A stretch of 64,000 bases of DNA from Dendronalium phyllosphericum CENA369 (GCF_016056275.1 NZ_JAECZA010000002.1:60163-124162); one strand, 5' to 3'. Shown: positions 1-9,697, counted from the stretch's first letter. The notes: a model not told the origin generated them from the sequence alone. Program-made: numbers and translations.

Positions 1-996
<996 letters not shown>

Positions 997-1530
997 ATGG
1001 TTTATAAAATTGAATTAGGCTTATGTAATCCTCCTGAACCTATTTATTTGTATGTTGATCGGGGAGAAATTAATGGAGAAAAATATGTTTGGTATCGCTA
1101 CAATAACGAGCAAGACACGAAGACTGCTGTTCAGTACAGAGGTTTAACTGGATATGTGACTGAATTGCGAGTAACCACAAAAGAGTTCAGAGGTCAAGAC
1201 AACAAAAAGTTAAATATTTTTGTCAGTGCTGATGAAATTTATGTTGTGAGAACTGGTATTGAAACAAACTTTGCTAAAACGTTCTTGCTAGCTGCATCGC
1301 AAGTGCAAGACTTTTCTAAGCCTCTAATTATTGCTGCAACACCAGGAGAAGAAAACGTCGTGTTCTGTCGGCTTTACGATCCAGCAACCAAAATCAGGAT
1401 TCAACGCAAGTGGAATCCCAATGCAGATTGGGAAGGTATCATACAAGATATTCAGTCAAAGTTAGATTGCAATTCAGAGTCTTTTCCTGAAGCTGAAGAT
1501 TATACTGACAGGCTAGCTTTGGTTAGCTAA
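997..1530 (+). CDS. Hypothetical protein, 177 aa
   Basis: The family is not recognised. The frame starts at an ATG preceded at a good distance by GGAGAG and ends just before a clear terminator, which supports a real single-gene unit. The protein is soluble-looking, with no signal peptide or membrane segment. Its N-terminal half is rich in Tyr and charged residues (EPIYLYVDRGE, KYVWYRYN), and its acidic C-terminus ends in EAEDYTDRLALVS. The segment around TNFAKTFLLAA could be a helix in an otherwise beta-rich fold. It stands alone between nifJ and a toxin-antitoxin cluster, with no neighbour that suggests a function. Confidence 0.7.
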   Translation: MVYKIELGLCNPPEPIYLYVDRGEINGEKYVWYRYNNEQDTKTAVQYRGLTGYVTELRVTTKEFRGQDNKKLNIFVSADEIYVVRTGIETNFAKTFLLAASQVQDFSKPLIIAATPGEENVVFCRLYDPATKIRIQRKWNPNADWEGIIQDIQSKLDCNSESFPEAEDYTDRLALVS

Positions 1531-1569
1531 TAGTAGATTTGGCGTACAAAAAAGTTAGCAATTTTATCA

Positions 1570-1596
1570 AAGCAGTTCTTAGCTGCTTTTTTATTT
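1570..1596 (+). terminator. Rho-independent terminator
   Basis: AAGCAG pairs with CTGCTT around a 7-nt loop and is followed by a T-rich run. It lies about 40 bases after the stop of the 177-residue gene. Confidence 0.75.
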
Positions 1597-1768
1597 TTGT
1601 TAAAACTTATTTGGTAAAGTAAAAATGACTTCTTACTGAATATGTAAAAAATAGCTTTGATAATAATTTATAAAATCATATAAATAAAAAACTGGTAACT
1701 TATGTAAGTATCGTTTCGGCTATATTCAAATCTAAAAACTCTCAAGCTGACTTAACTTTGACTGCAAG

Positions 1769-2038
1769 CTATAATCCCAATGCATCTAATAAGCTACTCA
1801 GATAATCAAATTCAATTTTTCCTTTTTCTAATAGCATCTGGTCGAGTTGTTGGTAGAATTGCTGAACTTGAGAAGAAAACCTATCAATTCCGCCTTGCGC
1901 TTCAATAAGATTTCTCAGCGCTTTGCTTAATATTATAGGGTCGCCTTCTTCTAGAATAACTTCAATATATGATGCTGCTTCTAATGGGTCTTTTAAATCT
2001 TCAATAAGTATTTCGTGATAACTTGTACTTTTAGGCAT
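1769..2038 (-). CDS. HigA-like antitoxin of a type II toxin-antitoxin pair
   Basis: This is a predicted antitoxin of about 89 residues beginning MPKSTSYHEILIEDL. The longer frame upstream overlaps the toxin gene in another frame, so the ATG at 2036-2038 is preferred. The order DPLEAASYIEVILEEGDP, then a central helix pair, then a C-terminal LLDALGL follows the layout of 'addiction module antidote' proteins paired with RelE/HigB toxins. A normal member has a helix-turn-helix in the middle; here that segment (IDRFSSQVQQFYQQLDQ) looks weak, so DNA binding may be degenerate. The start overlaps the toxin stop by 8 bases, which suggests translational coupling. Toxin-first order is typical of higBA. 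Confidence 0.72.
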   Translation of the reverse strand: MPKSTSYHEILIEDLKDPLEAASYIEVILEEGDPIILSKALRNLIEAQGGIDRFSSQVQQFYQQLDQMLLEKGKIEFDYLSSLLDALGL

Positions 2039-2369
2039 CGTCTCTATTCCTATAGTCTTGCCAATATTCTTGAGCTTTATTGATATCTTGTTCTTGAGTA
2101 CTTTTATCACCACCACATAAAAGCAAAATAACTGTTGTTTCTTCTTGTGCAAAGTAGATCCTATAGCCAGGGCCATAGTCAATTCTCAGCTCAAACACAC
2201 CTTCTCCAACAGACTTATAGTCTCCTAAGTTACCATCTTCAACTCGGTCAAGTCCTGCTCTAATTTTAGCTTTTGCTTTTCTATCGCGCAGAGAATTAAG
2301 CCACTCATCAAAAAGATTTTTTCCATCTACTGTGAGATAAGCCCTAATCTGCCTTGGTTGTACTTCCAT
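2031..2369 (-). CDS. HigB/RelE-ParE superfamily toxin
   Basis: This 112-residue protein matches the phage Gp49-like/HigB branch of the RelE/ParE fold. Visible signatures are the N-terminal strand and helix (LFDEWLNSLRDRKAKAKI), then GNLGDYKSVGEGVFELRIDYGPGYRIYF, then a hydrophobic strand (VILLLCGGDKSTQ) and a terminal helix (INKAQEYWQDYR). Members of this branch are usually ribosome-dependent mRNA interferases; that activity is inferred. The Uma2-like gene ends 5 bases upstream, so the three genes may share a transcript. The antitoxin follows with an 8-base overlap. Confidence 0.85.
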   Translation of the reverse strand: MEVQPRQIRAYLTVDGKNLFDEWLNSLRDRKAKAKIRAGLDRVEDGNLGDYKSVGEGVFELRIDYGPGYRIYFAQEETTVILLLCGGDKSTQEQDINKAQEYWQDYRNRDDA

Positions 2370-2374
2370 ATTTG

Positions 2375-3049
2375 TTAACTTATAATCGTTCCTCCAGCTT
2401 CAAAAATCTGTTGTACGGTCAAATTCAACTCAGGAAATATTAAGGACTGAATACGGTCATTCCCTCGAAATTTGTTAATTTGATACTCACCTTCATCCAA
2501 ACAGCAAACCAAGATAGTAGGCTGTTTGGGTTTACCAATAAACTCTCTACCGCCTAAAGCAGCGTAATCAACAATCCAATATTCAGGAATTCCCATTTCT
2601 TCATAATCAGCGTATTTTTTATGATAATCATCACGCCAATTAGTGAGGCAGTGCGTTGGACGGGTTTCCCGGCTTGAAGCAACTGCCGTACTCACTACCT
2701 CGATTACTAAAGGAATTGATGCTGCTTGAGTAACAGTAGATTCTTTTTTCCATAGAGGTTCGTTAACCAAATTAGGAAGATTTAGTATCAGTACATCTGG
2801 TGAGTAAGCTGATTCGTTTTCAGGCGGTTTAACTAATACTGTTTTTGGTCTGCCATAAGGCAGACTCAGACGACTATATTCTAAAGTAATCTTTGTGGTT
2901 AAAAATACAATAATTTCTTCATGGTCGCCTGTTGGTTGGGGCATTTCGACTATTACTCCATCATGTAGTTCGTAACGTTTTAGAGTGTTATCTGGATATT
3001 TAGCAACAAATTCATCGAATGTAACTAGTTTGCGTAAGGCTTGGGTCAT
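2375..3049 (-). CDS. Uma2-family (DUF820) PD-(D/E)xK nuclease-fold protein
   Basis: Uma2 proteins are very abundant in cyanobacteria, have a restriction-endonuclease fold and are of unknown substrate. Fold motifs are present: an N-terminal helix and YELHDGVIVEMP, SPDVLIL (the conserved Asp), LVIEVVS (the conserved Glu) and KKYADYEEMGIPEYWIVD. Between EVVS and TNWRDDYHKKY the protein has 15 extra residues (TAVASSRETRPTHCL). These are encoded by a 45-base palindromic repeat inserted in frame (2643-2687). The insert lies next to the active-site strand, so activity may be affected. The gene precedes the toxin-antitoxin pair closely. Confidence 0.85.
   Translation of the reverse strand: MTQALRKLVTFDEFVAKYPDNTLKRYELHDGVIVEMPQPTGDHEEIIVFLTTKITLEYSRLSLPYGRPKTVLVKPPENESAYSPDVLILNLPNLVNEPLWKKESTVTQAASIPLVIEVVSTAVASSRETRPTHCLTNWRDDYHKKYADYEEMGIPEYWIVDYAALGGREFIGKPKQPTILVCCLDEGEYQINKFRGNDRIQSLIFPELNLTVQQIFEAGGTIIS
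2643..2687 (-). repeat. Small palindromic repeat inserted in frame in the Uma2 gene
   Basis: The 45-base insert contains a 41-base hairpin element with ends GGCAGT and ACTGCC and a GGGTTTCCC centre. Removing it restores the expected EVVSTNWRDDY reading. Two other 41-base elements of the same layout occur at 16454-16494 and 42183-42223. Confidence 0.75.
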
Positions 3050-3093
3050 GGCTTAATTCCTTCCTCAAAACAAATTAAAACAATAAATAAGTC

Positions 3094-4182
3094 CTAATTT
3101 TTCGTAGCCAGTCTTTGACTCACCAACTCCGCTGCTAAATGTATCGCTGCTTGCATACTCGTTGCATCAGCAATTCCCTTACCTGCAATATCAAATGCTG
3201 TCCCGTGGTCGGGTGAAGTCCTTACAAAAGGCAGACCAATAGAAGTATTAACTGCTCTATCAAACGCCATCAATTTCACAGGTATTAAGCCTTGGTCGTG
3301 GTAAAGTGCCAGATATCCATCGGCAGGATTTTGAATCTGAGAATTGCCATACCAAGCTTGACCGGGTTTAACCCACATCGTATCCGGCGGAATTGGCCCA
3401 TCTAGTTGAAAATTTGGGCGGTTTTGCCGTTCTTTTTCTAACCAGGGAATTAACCATTCTTGTTCCTCAGTTCCCAGTTGTCCCTGTTCGCCACTGTGGG
3501 GATTTAAACCTGCGATCGCAATTCTCCCTTTAGTTATGCCGAAATCTTTCTCTAAACACTCCACCAGTAAATCCAGTTTCTTTGCCAGCAACTGCGGTGT
3601 CAATGTGTCGGCTACTTGACGTAAGGGTATATGTGTGGTAGCAAGCAGAGTACGGAGCGTCCAACCAGTATAAGGCGATCGCGCTACAAATAACATCCCA
3701 AAGCGCTCAACTCCAGACTTTTCTGCCAAAAGTTCTGTTTGCCCCGGATAATTGTACCCTGCGGCTTTCCAAGCAGATTTAGCGATCGGGGCTGTGACAA
3801 TACCATCAAATTTACCAGCAAGAGTCTGGGCGATCGCATATTCCATATAGGCAAAACTAGCCGCACCACTGGCTGCATTACCCGTTCCGCTGACAATCTC
3901 ACTCTCAATTTCTCTGTTTAAGGGTACATCAACGATTGTCAAGCGATCGGGATTTACCAAAGGCGTTAAATTCCCATTTAAACTTAGTTGCTTATAAGTC
4001 CGTACCAGCAGATCGCGATTACCTACCACTGCCACATCACAGTTTTGCATCACATCTGGATTTGCCAAAGCTTTCAAAATTACTTCCGGCCCAATTCCTG
4101 CTGGGTCTCCTAGCGTCAGCGCTAATCTTGGTCTATTTTTATTTTGTAAATTTACCACTTTAGTTTGATTTGTTTGATACAT
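3094..4182 (-). CDS. pdxA: 4-hydroxythreonine-4-phosphate dehydrogenase
   Basis: PdxA oxidises 4-phosphohydroxy-L-threonine in the DXP-dependent branch of pyridoxal 5'-phosphate biosynthesis; it is a cytosolic, metal-dependent NAD enzyme. The 362-residue protein has normal family length. It shows [12 protein letters not shown] near residue 23, a central TAPIAKSAW segment, and the C-terminal [10 protein letters not shown] and [16 protein letters not shown] motifs that carry metal- and substrate-binding residues. The gene stands alone, with more than 400 bases upstream. The first 15 residues before RPRLALTLG are probably a short extension. Confidence 0.96.
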   Translation of the reverse strand: MYQTNQTKVVNLQNKNRPRLALTLGDPAGIGPEVILKALANPDVMQNCDVAVVGNRDLLVRTYKQLSLNGNLTPLVNPDRLTIVDVPLNREIESEIVSGTGNAASGAASFAYMEYAIAQTLAGKFDGIVTAPIAKSAWKAAGYNYPGQTELLAEKSGVERFGMLFVARSPYTGWTLRTLLATTHIPLRQVADTLTPQLLAKKLDLLVECLEKDFGITKGRIAIAGLNPHSGEQGQLGTEEQEWLIPWLEKERQNRPNFQLDGPIPPDTMWVKPGQAWYGNSQIQNPADGYLALYHDQGLIPVKLMAFDRAVNTSIGLPFVRTSPDHGTAFDIAGKGIADATSMQAAIHLAAELVSQRLATKN

Positions 4183-4618
4183 TTAACTGCTGACAATCTA
4201 AAATTCAAAAGTTAAAAGCTAAAGTACAACTTATGAGCCACATCTCCTGAATTCTGACTCTTGCTTTGAAAGTGCTGAATTAGGAGTCAAAACCAAAAGC
4301 ACGGGATCTTCTTCTTTACCCAGGTATTGTCTTCCTCCTTGCTCCCTTACCTTGAAAATTCCAGATTGACCGTAAAACTAGTTTAGAATTATTTACACAG
4401 GTCTAATTCAACGTCGCTGTTCGCTGAAAAGCTTCTGGTAGACCTAGTTTACCCGATTTTGCTTAGAGCACTTGGTAGACGTAAAACTCAAATACCTGGG
4501 AGGACTATGAAAAATTAGATTTGAACCATCAAGTCTAGTCAAGTCCAAAAAACAGGAAATCTAAAGGACGACCTTTAGAAAAATTGCAAATAATCATTCG
4601 CAAAGGAGAAACACGCTA
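4183..4618. other. Intergenic region upstream of petM
   Basis: This region lies between divergent pdxA and petM and must hold both promoters. No coding frame or known repeat was recognised. AAAGGAGAA at about 4602-4610 is the petM ribosome-binding site. Confidence 0.5.
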
Positions 4619-4723
4619 ATGGGCGGCGAAATTTTAAATGCAGCTCTGTTGTCTTTCGGTTTAATTTTTGTCGGCTGGGCTTTAGGCGCTTTATTACTAA
4701 AAATTCAGGGAGCAGAAGAATAG
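4619..4723 (+). CDS. petM: Cytochrome b6-f complex subunit PetM (subunit VII)
   Basis: This is a very short gene of 34 codons. The product starts [14 protein letters not shown] and ends [10 protein letters not shown], which is the near-invariant PetM sequence. It forms one transmembrane helix (roughly residues 5-27) at the edge of the cytochrome b6-f complex in the thylakoid membrane. A strong AAAGGAGAA site precedes the ATG by a suitable distance. Two hairpins follow the stop. ycf39 lies downstream on the same strand. Confidence 0.96.
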   Translation: MGGEILNAALLSFGLIFVGWALGALLLKIQGAEE

Positions 4724-4749
4724 TCTTGCCAGCAAGGTGTTTCAACAAA

Positions 4750-4767
4750 GGAGAGGCTTTCCTCTCC
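4750..4767 (+). terminator. Hairpin downstream of petM
   Basis: GGAGAGG pairs perfectly with CCTCTCC around a CTTT loop and is followed by AGAAAAAT. The downstream run is not T-rich, so it may act as an mRNA-stabilising hairpin rather than a terminator. Confidence 0.5.
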
Positions 4768-4775
4768 AGAAAAAT

Positions 4776-4805
4776 AGCGTGTCCGGAAAACGGACTACGC
4801 TTTTC
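4776..4805 (+). terminator. Second hairpin with T tract after petM
   Basis: AGCGTGTCCG pairs with CGGACTACGCT around a GAAAA loop and is followed directly by TTTT. This is the better terminator candidate for petM. Confidence 0.6.
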
Positions 4806-4918
4806 CTGCTAGTATCTCTGTATTAATTCAGTTTCTTAAAAAAAATGTAACCTTTTGTTACTAGAAATAATTCTGTTAAGATTCTTTTTATAAAAGTTAA
4901 AAAAATATTACGACCTTC

Positions 4919-5908
4919 ATGACATTATTAATCGTTGGTGCTACTGGCACCTTAGGAAGACAAGTGGCTCGTCGCGCTATCGATGAGGGGTATAAAGTAC
5001 GTTGTCTTGTGCGGAGCGCCAAAAAAGCTGCTTTTCTCAAAGAATGGGGTGCAGAATTAGTACGGGGAGATTTATGTAATCCCCAAAGTCTTACGGAAGC
5101 GCTGGAAGGTGTAACCGCTGTTATTGATGCTGCAACGTCTCGTGCTACAGATTCTCTGACTATTAAACAGGTGGACTGGGATGGTCAAGTAGCCTTAATC
5201 CAAGCGGCAAAAGCTGCGGGTGTAGAGCGTTTTATCTTCTTTTCTATTCTTGATGCCGAGAAGTATCCAGAAGTACCGCTGATGGAAATTAAGCGATGTA
5301 CAGAACTTTTTTTAGCTGAGTCCGGTCTAAATTACACCATCTTACGGTTGGCTGGTTTCATGCAAGGGTTAATCGGTCAATATGGAATTCCCATTTTGGA
5401 AGCACAACCAGTTTGGGTAACTGGTAATTCTTCGCCTATTGCCTACATGGATACTCAGGATATTGCTAAGTTTGCTATCCGTGCTTTGAACGTGCCAGAA
5501 ACGGAAAAACAAGCTTTCCCAGTTGTAGGTACTCGCGCTTGGAGTGCAGAAGAAATCATTAGTCTTTGCGAACGCTTATCTGGCAAAGAAGCTAGAGTAA
5601 CGCGGATGCCAATCAACCTACTGCGTTTTGTGCGCCGCATTATTCGCTTCTTTCAGTGGGGATGGAACGTAGCAGACAGACTGGAGTTTACCGAAGTCTT
5701 AGCAAGTGGTAAACCTTTAAATGCTCCAATGGATGAAGTATACAAAGTCTTTGGAGTAGACCAACAACAAACCACCACTCTCGAAAGCTATCTGCAAGAG
5801 TACTTCAGTCGAATTATGAAAAAGCTCAAAGAGCTAGACTACGAGAAAAATCAAACCAAAAAGGAGAAAAATAAAAAGACTCCTTTTAAAAAAGTCAATA
5901 GTCAATAG
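4919..5908 (+). CDS. ycf39: Ycf39-type NAD(P)-binding photosystem II assembly factor
   Basis: Ycf39 is an atypical short-chain dehydrogenase/NmrA-like protein. With Hlip proteins it helps chlorophyll delivery and early photosystem II assembly at the thylakoid membrane. The nucleotide-binding GATGTLGRQVARRA motif starts at residue 7. GVTAVIDAATSR, VERFIFFSIL and NYTILRLAGFMQGLIGQYGIP follow the family pattern. The protein has 329 residues and ends in a lysine-rich tail (KNQTKKEKNKKTPFKK). Its last residues (VNSQ) are encoded by the start of a tandem GTCAGTG-type repeat, so the stop codon itself lies in repeat DNA. The gene follows petM on the same strand. Confidence 0.92.
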   Translation: MTLLIVGATGTLGRQVARRAIDEGYKVRCLVRSAKKAAFLKEWGAELVRGDLCNPQSLTEALEGVTAVIDAATSRATDSLTIKQVDWDGQVALIQAAKAAGVERFIFFSILDAEKYPEVPLMEIKRCTELFLAESGLNYTILRLAGFMQGLIGQYGIPILEAQPVWVTGNSSPIAYMDTQDIAKFAIRALNVPETEKQAFPVVGTRAWSAEEIISLCERLSGKEARVTRMPINLLRFVRRIIRFFQWGWNVADRLEFTEVLASGKPLNAPMDEVYKVFGVDQQQTTTLESYLQEYFSRIMKKLKELDYEKNQTKKEKNKKTPFKKVNSQ

Positions 5909-5930
5909 TCAGTGGTCAGTGGTCAGTGGC
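5896..5930 (+). repeat. Short tandem repeat block (GTCAATA/GTCAGTG type)
   Basis: Heptamer-like units GTCAATA and GTCAGTG repeat about five times across the ycf39 stop codon. This is a short tandemly repeated sequence of the kind scattered in heterocystous cyanobacteria. A larger block of the same kind lies at 10957-11052. Confidence 0.75.
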
Positions 5931-6024
5931 AACTAATAACAAAACAACTGACAGTTAACAATATTGACCAAAATATGTAACGATTACATAAGACAGAGCA
6001 TCGCCAAAACTTGGATATTTAAGT

Positions 6025-6942
6025 GTGCCGAAAGCAGGCATTATCTACAATGACGTAAAACCGATAGCGAGTCGCGTTGCTATCGAGCTGAAAGACAAGC
6101 TAACCGCAGCCGGTTGGAATGTATCTATTACATCGAGTATCGGTGGCATATTGGGCTACTCTACCCCAGAAAGCCCTGTGTGCCACACTCCAATTGACGG
6201 TCTAACGCCCCCTGGCTTTGACTCAGAAATGGAGTTTGCAGTAGTTCTAGGGGGAGATGGCACTGTTTTAGCAGCGTCGCGCCAGGTTGCTCCTTGCGGC
6301 ATCCCACTGCTGACAGTGAATACCGGACATATGGGATTTTTGACGGAAGCTTACCTAAACCAACTGCCCCAAGCAATGGAACAGGTAATGGCAGGTAAGT
6401 ATGAAATTGAAGAACGAGCGATGCTCACAGTTAAGGTACTGCGTGAAGAGTCTGTACTGTGGGAGGCCCTTTGCTTGAATGAAATGGTGTTACATAGAGA
6501 ACCCTTGACCTCTATGTGCCATTTTGAAATTGCAGTGGGGCGACATGCACCAGTAGATATTGCCGCAGATGGTGTAATCGTTTCTACACCAACTGGTTCT
6601 ACAGCTTATTCCCTAAGTGCTGGCGGCCCAGTCGTGACTCCTGGCGTACCTGTATTGCAGTTAGTACCCATTTGTCCCCATTCCTTAGCTTCTAGGGCGT
6701 TAGTATTTCCAGATACAGAACCAGTGACTATCTACCCAGTCAATATCCCTCGCTTGGTGATGGTGGTAGATGGAAATGGAGGGTGCTATGTTTTTCCAGA
6801 GGATCGGGTATATTTAGAGCGATCGCAATACAGTGTTCGCTTTATTCGGCTACAACCGCCAGAATTTTTCCGCATTTTGCGAGAAAAACTCGGTTGGGGT
6901 CTGCCGCATATAGCCAAACCCACTTCGGTAGAATTACCTTAG
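6025..6942 (+). CDS. nadK: NAD kinase
   Basis: NAD kinase phosphorylates NAD to NADP in the cytosol. The 305-residue protein has [14 protein letters not shown] (GGDGT, ATP and NAD binding), [20 protein letters not shown] and [21 protein letters not shown], all diagnostic. The start is a GTG at 6025; no in-frame ATG lies before the conserved [10 protein letters not shown] segment, so GTG is the best choice. Cyanobacteria commonly have two NAD kinases; which one this is cannot be told here. A response-regulator gene follows after about 280 bases on the same strand. Confidence 0.95.
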   Translation: MPKAGIIYNDVKPIASRVAIELKDKLTAAGWNVSITSSIGGILGYSTPESPVCHTPIDGLTPPGFDSEMEFAVVLGGDGTVLAASRQVAPCGIPLLTVNTGHMGFLTEAYLNQLPQAMEQVMAGKYEIEERAMLTVKVLREESVLWEALCLNEMVLHREPLTSMCHFEIAVGRHAPVDIAADGVIVSTPTGSTAYSLSAGGPVVTPGVPVLQLVPICPHSLASRALVFPDTEPVTIYPVNIPRLVMVVDGNGGCYVFPEDRVYLERSQYSVRFIRLQPPEFFRILREKLGWGLPHIAKPTSVELP

Positions 6943-7224
6943 TTCAGTGATTATGAGTCTAGGCTGTTGACTTTTTTCCAGAATTACTACTGTAAAAATG
7001 GTATTTGGAATTAGTGACTAAAATTGCATTGGGGAACTGAATAGGTTATACCTGAATCTACCAAAAAATCCTAGGCAACATTTCGACTCAGGATTAATCC
7101 ATTGCATAAAACCTGCAATTAAACTTCTAGCTGATGTACAGATTTTCTCTCGAAAGTCTGTATAATCGCGCCAGTTGCGCGACTAGAACGAACTGGCTCC
7201 AAAATCCAACATTTTAATATTGTT

Positions 7225-7911
7225 ATGACAGTTGCTCATAATCCCTGTGTTTTGGTGATTGAAACCGATGATAGTCTGGCAAATCAGCTTTCTTTTGATT
7301 TGCAAGAAGCTGGCTACGAAGCGATTTTAGCTCACGACGCGACAAGCGGTTTGCAATATTGCCGCGATCGCCAACCTGCTTTAATTGTTTTAGACCGAAT
7401 GCTCGCAGGCGAATCAGGGCTTTCTTTATGCAAAAATCTGAGAAGTGCTGGTACGCGATCGCCTGTGCTGGTATTAATGGCAAGAGATACAGTTGACGAT
7501 CGCGTAGCATGTTTAGAAGCTGGGGCTGATGACTACATCCTCAAGCCTTACCGCCCAGAAGACTTTTTAAAGTTAATTCGCCTTTATTTAAAACCTGATG
7601 TCGACACAACAGAGCAGTTACGCTTTGGCGAACTCGTTTTAGACATAGCAACCCGCCGTGCCATACACAACGGTCGGGTAATTGATTTAACAATGAAGGA
7701 ATTTGAACTATTAAAGTTTTTAATGGAACATCCCCGCGAAGTTTTAACCCGCGAACAAATCCTAGAGAACGTCTGGGGTTACGACTTTATGGGCGAGTCG
7801 AATGTGATTGAAGTCTATATTCGCTACCTACGCTTAAAAATCGAAGATGAAGGTCAAAAGCGGTTAATTCAAACAGTTAGAGGCGTAGGGTACGTGTTGA
7901 GAGAATCCTAA
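7225..7911 (+). CDS. nblR: OmpR-family response regulator, probably NblR
   Basis: This two-domain transcription factor has a receiver (residues 8-120) and a winged-helix DNA-binding domain (about 130-227, with EFELLKFLMEHPREVLTREQILENVWGYDF and the C-terminal TVRGVGYVLRES). The phospho-acceptor is D57 (IVLDRML) and K107 is kept, but the conserved switch Thr/Ser is Met85 (VLVLMARD). NblR, which triggers phycobilisome degradation under stress, is described as an atypical, phosphorylation-independent regulator, which fits this change. The NblR name rests on recall of the N-terminal style and on the altered receiver, so RpaA- or RpaB-like paralogues are not strictly excluded. Confidence 0.8.
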   Translation: MTVAHNPCVLVIETDDSLANQLSFDLQEAGYEAILAHDATSGLQYCRDRQPALIVLDRMLAGESGLSLCKNLRSAGTRSPVLVLMARDTVDDRVACLEAGADDYILKPYRPEDFLKLIRLYLKPDVDTTEQLRFGELVLDIATRRAIHNGRVIDLTMKEFELLKFLMEHPREVLTREQILENVWGYDFMGESNVIEVYIRYLRLKIEDEGQKRLIQTVRGVGYVLRES

Positions 7912-7916
7912 ATATT

Positions 7917-7974
7917 AATTCGTAATACCCTTCGGGAAGCCGCGCAGAGCGCGTCTACGTAATTCGTAATTAAG
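7917..7974 (+). repeat. Dispersed palindromic repeat, copy 1
   Basis: The element runs from AATTCGTAATACCC through CTTCGGGAAG and GCGCAGAGCGCGTC to ACGTAATTCGTAATTA. Other copies are at 14741-14804 (same orientation) and 22771-22835 (reverse). It looks like a non-autonomous MITE-like unit with AATTCGTAAT at both ends. Confidence 0.8.
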
Positions 7975-8140
7975 ACACATAGTACAAAGTTTGATCCAGG
8001 CAGATTATTCGCAAAGTTTCTGCTAGGTGTCTCAATTTGTGTTCCTCAATCCCCAGCCCCAAATAAAACAACTAAAAACCGTGGGCTTTCTGGCTCAAAT
8101 TCTGTAAAATCGAAATCTAAATTACAAAATCGAAAATTGT

Positions 8141-8671
8141 ATGATACGTTGGCTAACTATAGCACCAATGCTATTGGGTATTTTTCTAATGGGCTGTTCT
8201 ATACAGACAAATGCTAAATCTCCTACGGCAACTCCAAACACTACAGTGCAAGCACAAGCACCTGTCGGGCAAACACTACCAATTTCCGCTAAGGCAATTG
8301 TGCCTAATGGGACGACGATTCAGTTAGAAGTAGCCAAGACTCAAGAACAGCAAGAAAAAGGGTTGATGTATCGACCAGCTTTACCAGATAATCGGGGGAT
8401 GCTATTTCAGTTTCCTTCTGCACAACCAGTCAGGTTTTGGATGAAAAATGTGCCCGTTCCTTTGGATATGGTATTTTTACAAAATGGAGTGGTGAAGTAT
8501 ATTGAAGCTTCTGCACCTGGTTGCGCTAGTGAGCCTTGTCCTACCTATGGGCCTAATGTTGCTATCGACACGGTGATTGAACTGCGTTCTGGACGAGCTA
8601 AAGAATTAAAGTTGAAAAAAGGCGATCGCGTCAAAATTGAATTTCAAGTATCTGGAGCTTTGCGGAGATAA
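8141..8671 (+). CDS. DUF192 family lipoprotein
   Basis: This 176-residue exported protein begins with a lipoprotein signal ending in the lipobox LMGC (Cys19), so it is probably anchored to a membrane on the periplasmic side. After a Thr/Ala-rich linker (residues 20-50) comes one DUF192 domain. Its signatures are EVAKTQEQQEKGLMYRPALPDNRGMLF, RFWMKNVPVPLDMVFL and the C-terminal VIELRSGRAKELKLKKGDRV. A CASEPCP segment near residue 129 could form a disulfide. The biochemical role of DUF192 is not established. Confidence 0.88.
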   Translation: MIRWLTIAPMLLGIFLMGCSIQTNAKSPTATPNTTVQAQAPVGQTLPISAKAIVPNGTTIQLEVAKTQEQQEKGLMYRPALPDNRGMLFQFPSAQPVRFWMKNVPVPLDMVFLQNGVVKYIEASAPGCASEPCPTYGPNVAIDTVIELRSGRAKELKLKKGDRVKIEFQVSGALRR

Positions 8672-9190
8672 ATATTGGAATGCCTTCTCCTGTACGAATT
8701 GGTAAAATCTCACTTCATGATTTTTCTGTAAAAAAAGCATCAAGTACATGTAAAACGCTAAATTGTGAGGCTACTATTTAGTATCATGTCAAAAATAGGA
8801 AATAGTCCTATTTCTAATGTAAAATCACATGTCAAAGGTTTAGCTATAAAGATCCTCCTTTTGGTGTACGTATAAATAGTCGCTCATAGGAGAGTATAGG
8901 CTATGGAATCTTTATTACTGTATGTGTAATTAAATAAAACACTAAAGTAACAAAGGTAAAACAAACTTGACCTGACTAACTTGCAGCTAAAGAACTGAGC
9001 AAATAAGCAGGACTGGGGCCGATATCTCCTATTTTTTAGATAAAACCACCTTTTTGAAGAATATTAGGCAAAACTGTAGGGGTGTTTATCCGGTCATTGT
9101 TTAGTCACAAATGAAATATTAGCTGCGGGTTACTGAGTAATGGTAAATCCATATATGACAATACAAAACTGGCAAGGAGGTGAGTTACAA
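8672..9190. other. Intergenic region before the DUF2949 gene
   Basis: This stretch is AT-rich. It contains a small hairpin at 8793-8813 (AAATAGGA/TCCTATTT) with no clear role. No convincing coding frame was seen. An AAGGAGG ribosome-binding site at 9174-9180 marks the start of the next gene. Confidence 0.45.
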
Positions 9191-9382
9191 ATGTCACCAT
9201 CAACGTATTCTCGACTGATTCATTTTTTGCAAGAAGATTTATCAATTTCCGCAGCATCGCTGGCGGTCGCTCTGCGTCACCGCGAGCAAGATCCCGGCCC
9301 TTTACCAATGATCCTTTGGCAGTACGGGTTGATTACCTTAGAACAGCTAGAACAAATCTACGATTGGCTAGAGACAGCCTAG
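9191..9382 (+). CDS. DUF2949-like small cyanobacterial protein
   Basis: The product is 63 residues, starting MSPSTYSRLIHFLQEDLSIS. An in-frame ATG lies at 9140, but a perfect AAGGAGG sits 10 bases before the ATG at 9191, so the shorter start is chosen. The protein is helical: one helix around LIHFLQEDLSIS, a second around LAVALRHRE, then PGPLPMILWQYGLITLEQLEQIYDWLE. This resembles small cyanobacterial DUF2949 proteins, whose function is unknown. A strong bidirectional terminator follows. Confidence 0.8.
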   Translation: MSPSTYSRLIHFLQEDLSISAASLAVALRHREQDPGPLPMILWQYGLITLEQLEQIYDWLETA

Positions 9383-9697
9383 GTATGAGTAGCTCGTGCA
9401 GGAGAATTAAATTATGTCACATCCATGCCTTATATTAAGGCTGATAGATCGGAAAATTGTCTCTTACCATTTCTACTCATTTAAATACAAATTAAAAGAG
9501 CGAGTTAAATAATTAACTCGCTCTTTTAATTTTGGTAATTTCAGCGATTAGCTATTTTTATCTAGAACTCCTCAGACGATTGCAGAAAACTTATCCAACT
9601 AATAAAAGTTGGACAAAAATAATCAATTAATTGTTAACATCTGTATGGCTATGATAAAAAAGATTTTTTGAATTTGAAATTTTAACTTTGTTTTGTT
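9383..9697. other. Convergent intergenic region
   Basis: This lies between the DUF2949 gene and a gene on the opposite strand. The main feature is the long hairpin at 9494-9527. Nothing else was recognised. Confidence 0.45.
9494..9527. terminator. Bidirectional rho-independent terminator
   Basis: AAAAGAGCGAGTTAA pairs perfectly over 15 bases with TTAACTCGCTCTTTT around a 4-base loop. A-tracts and T-tracts on both sides let it serve both converging genes. Confidence 0.88.

Noticed and set aside
8793..8813. Small hairpin AAATAGGA/TCCTATTT in an intergenic region
   Set aside because: It is short and AT-rich, has no T tract or gene end nearby, and is likely chance.
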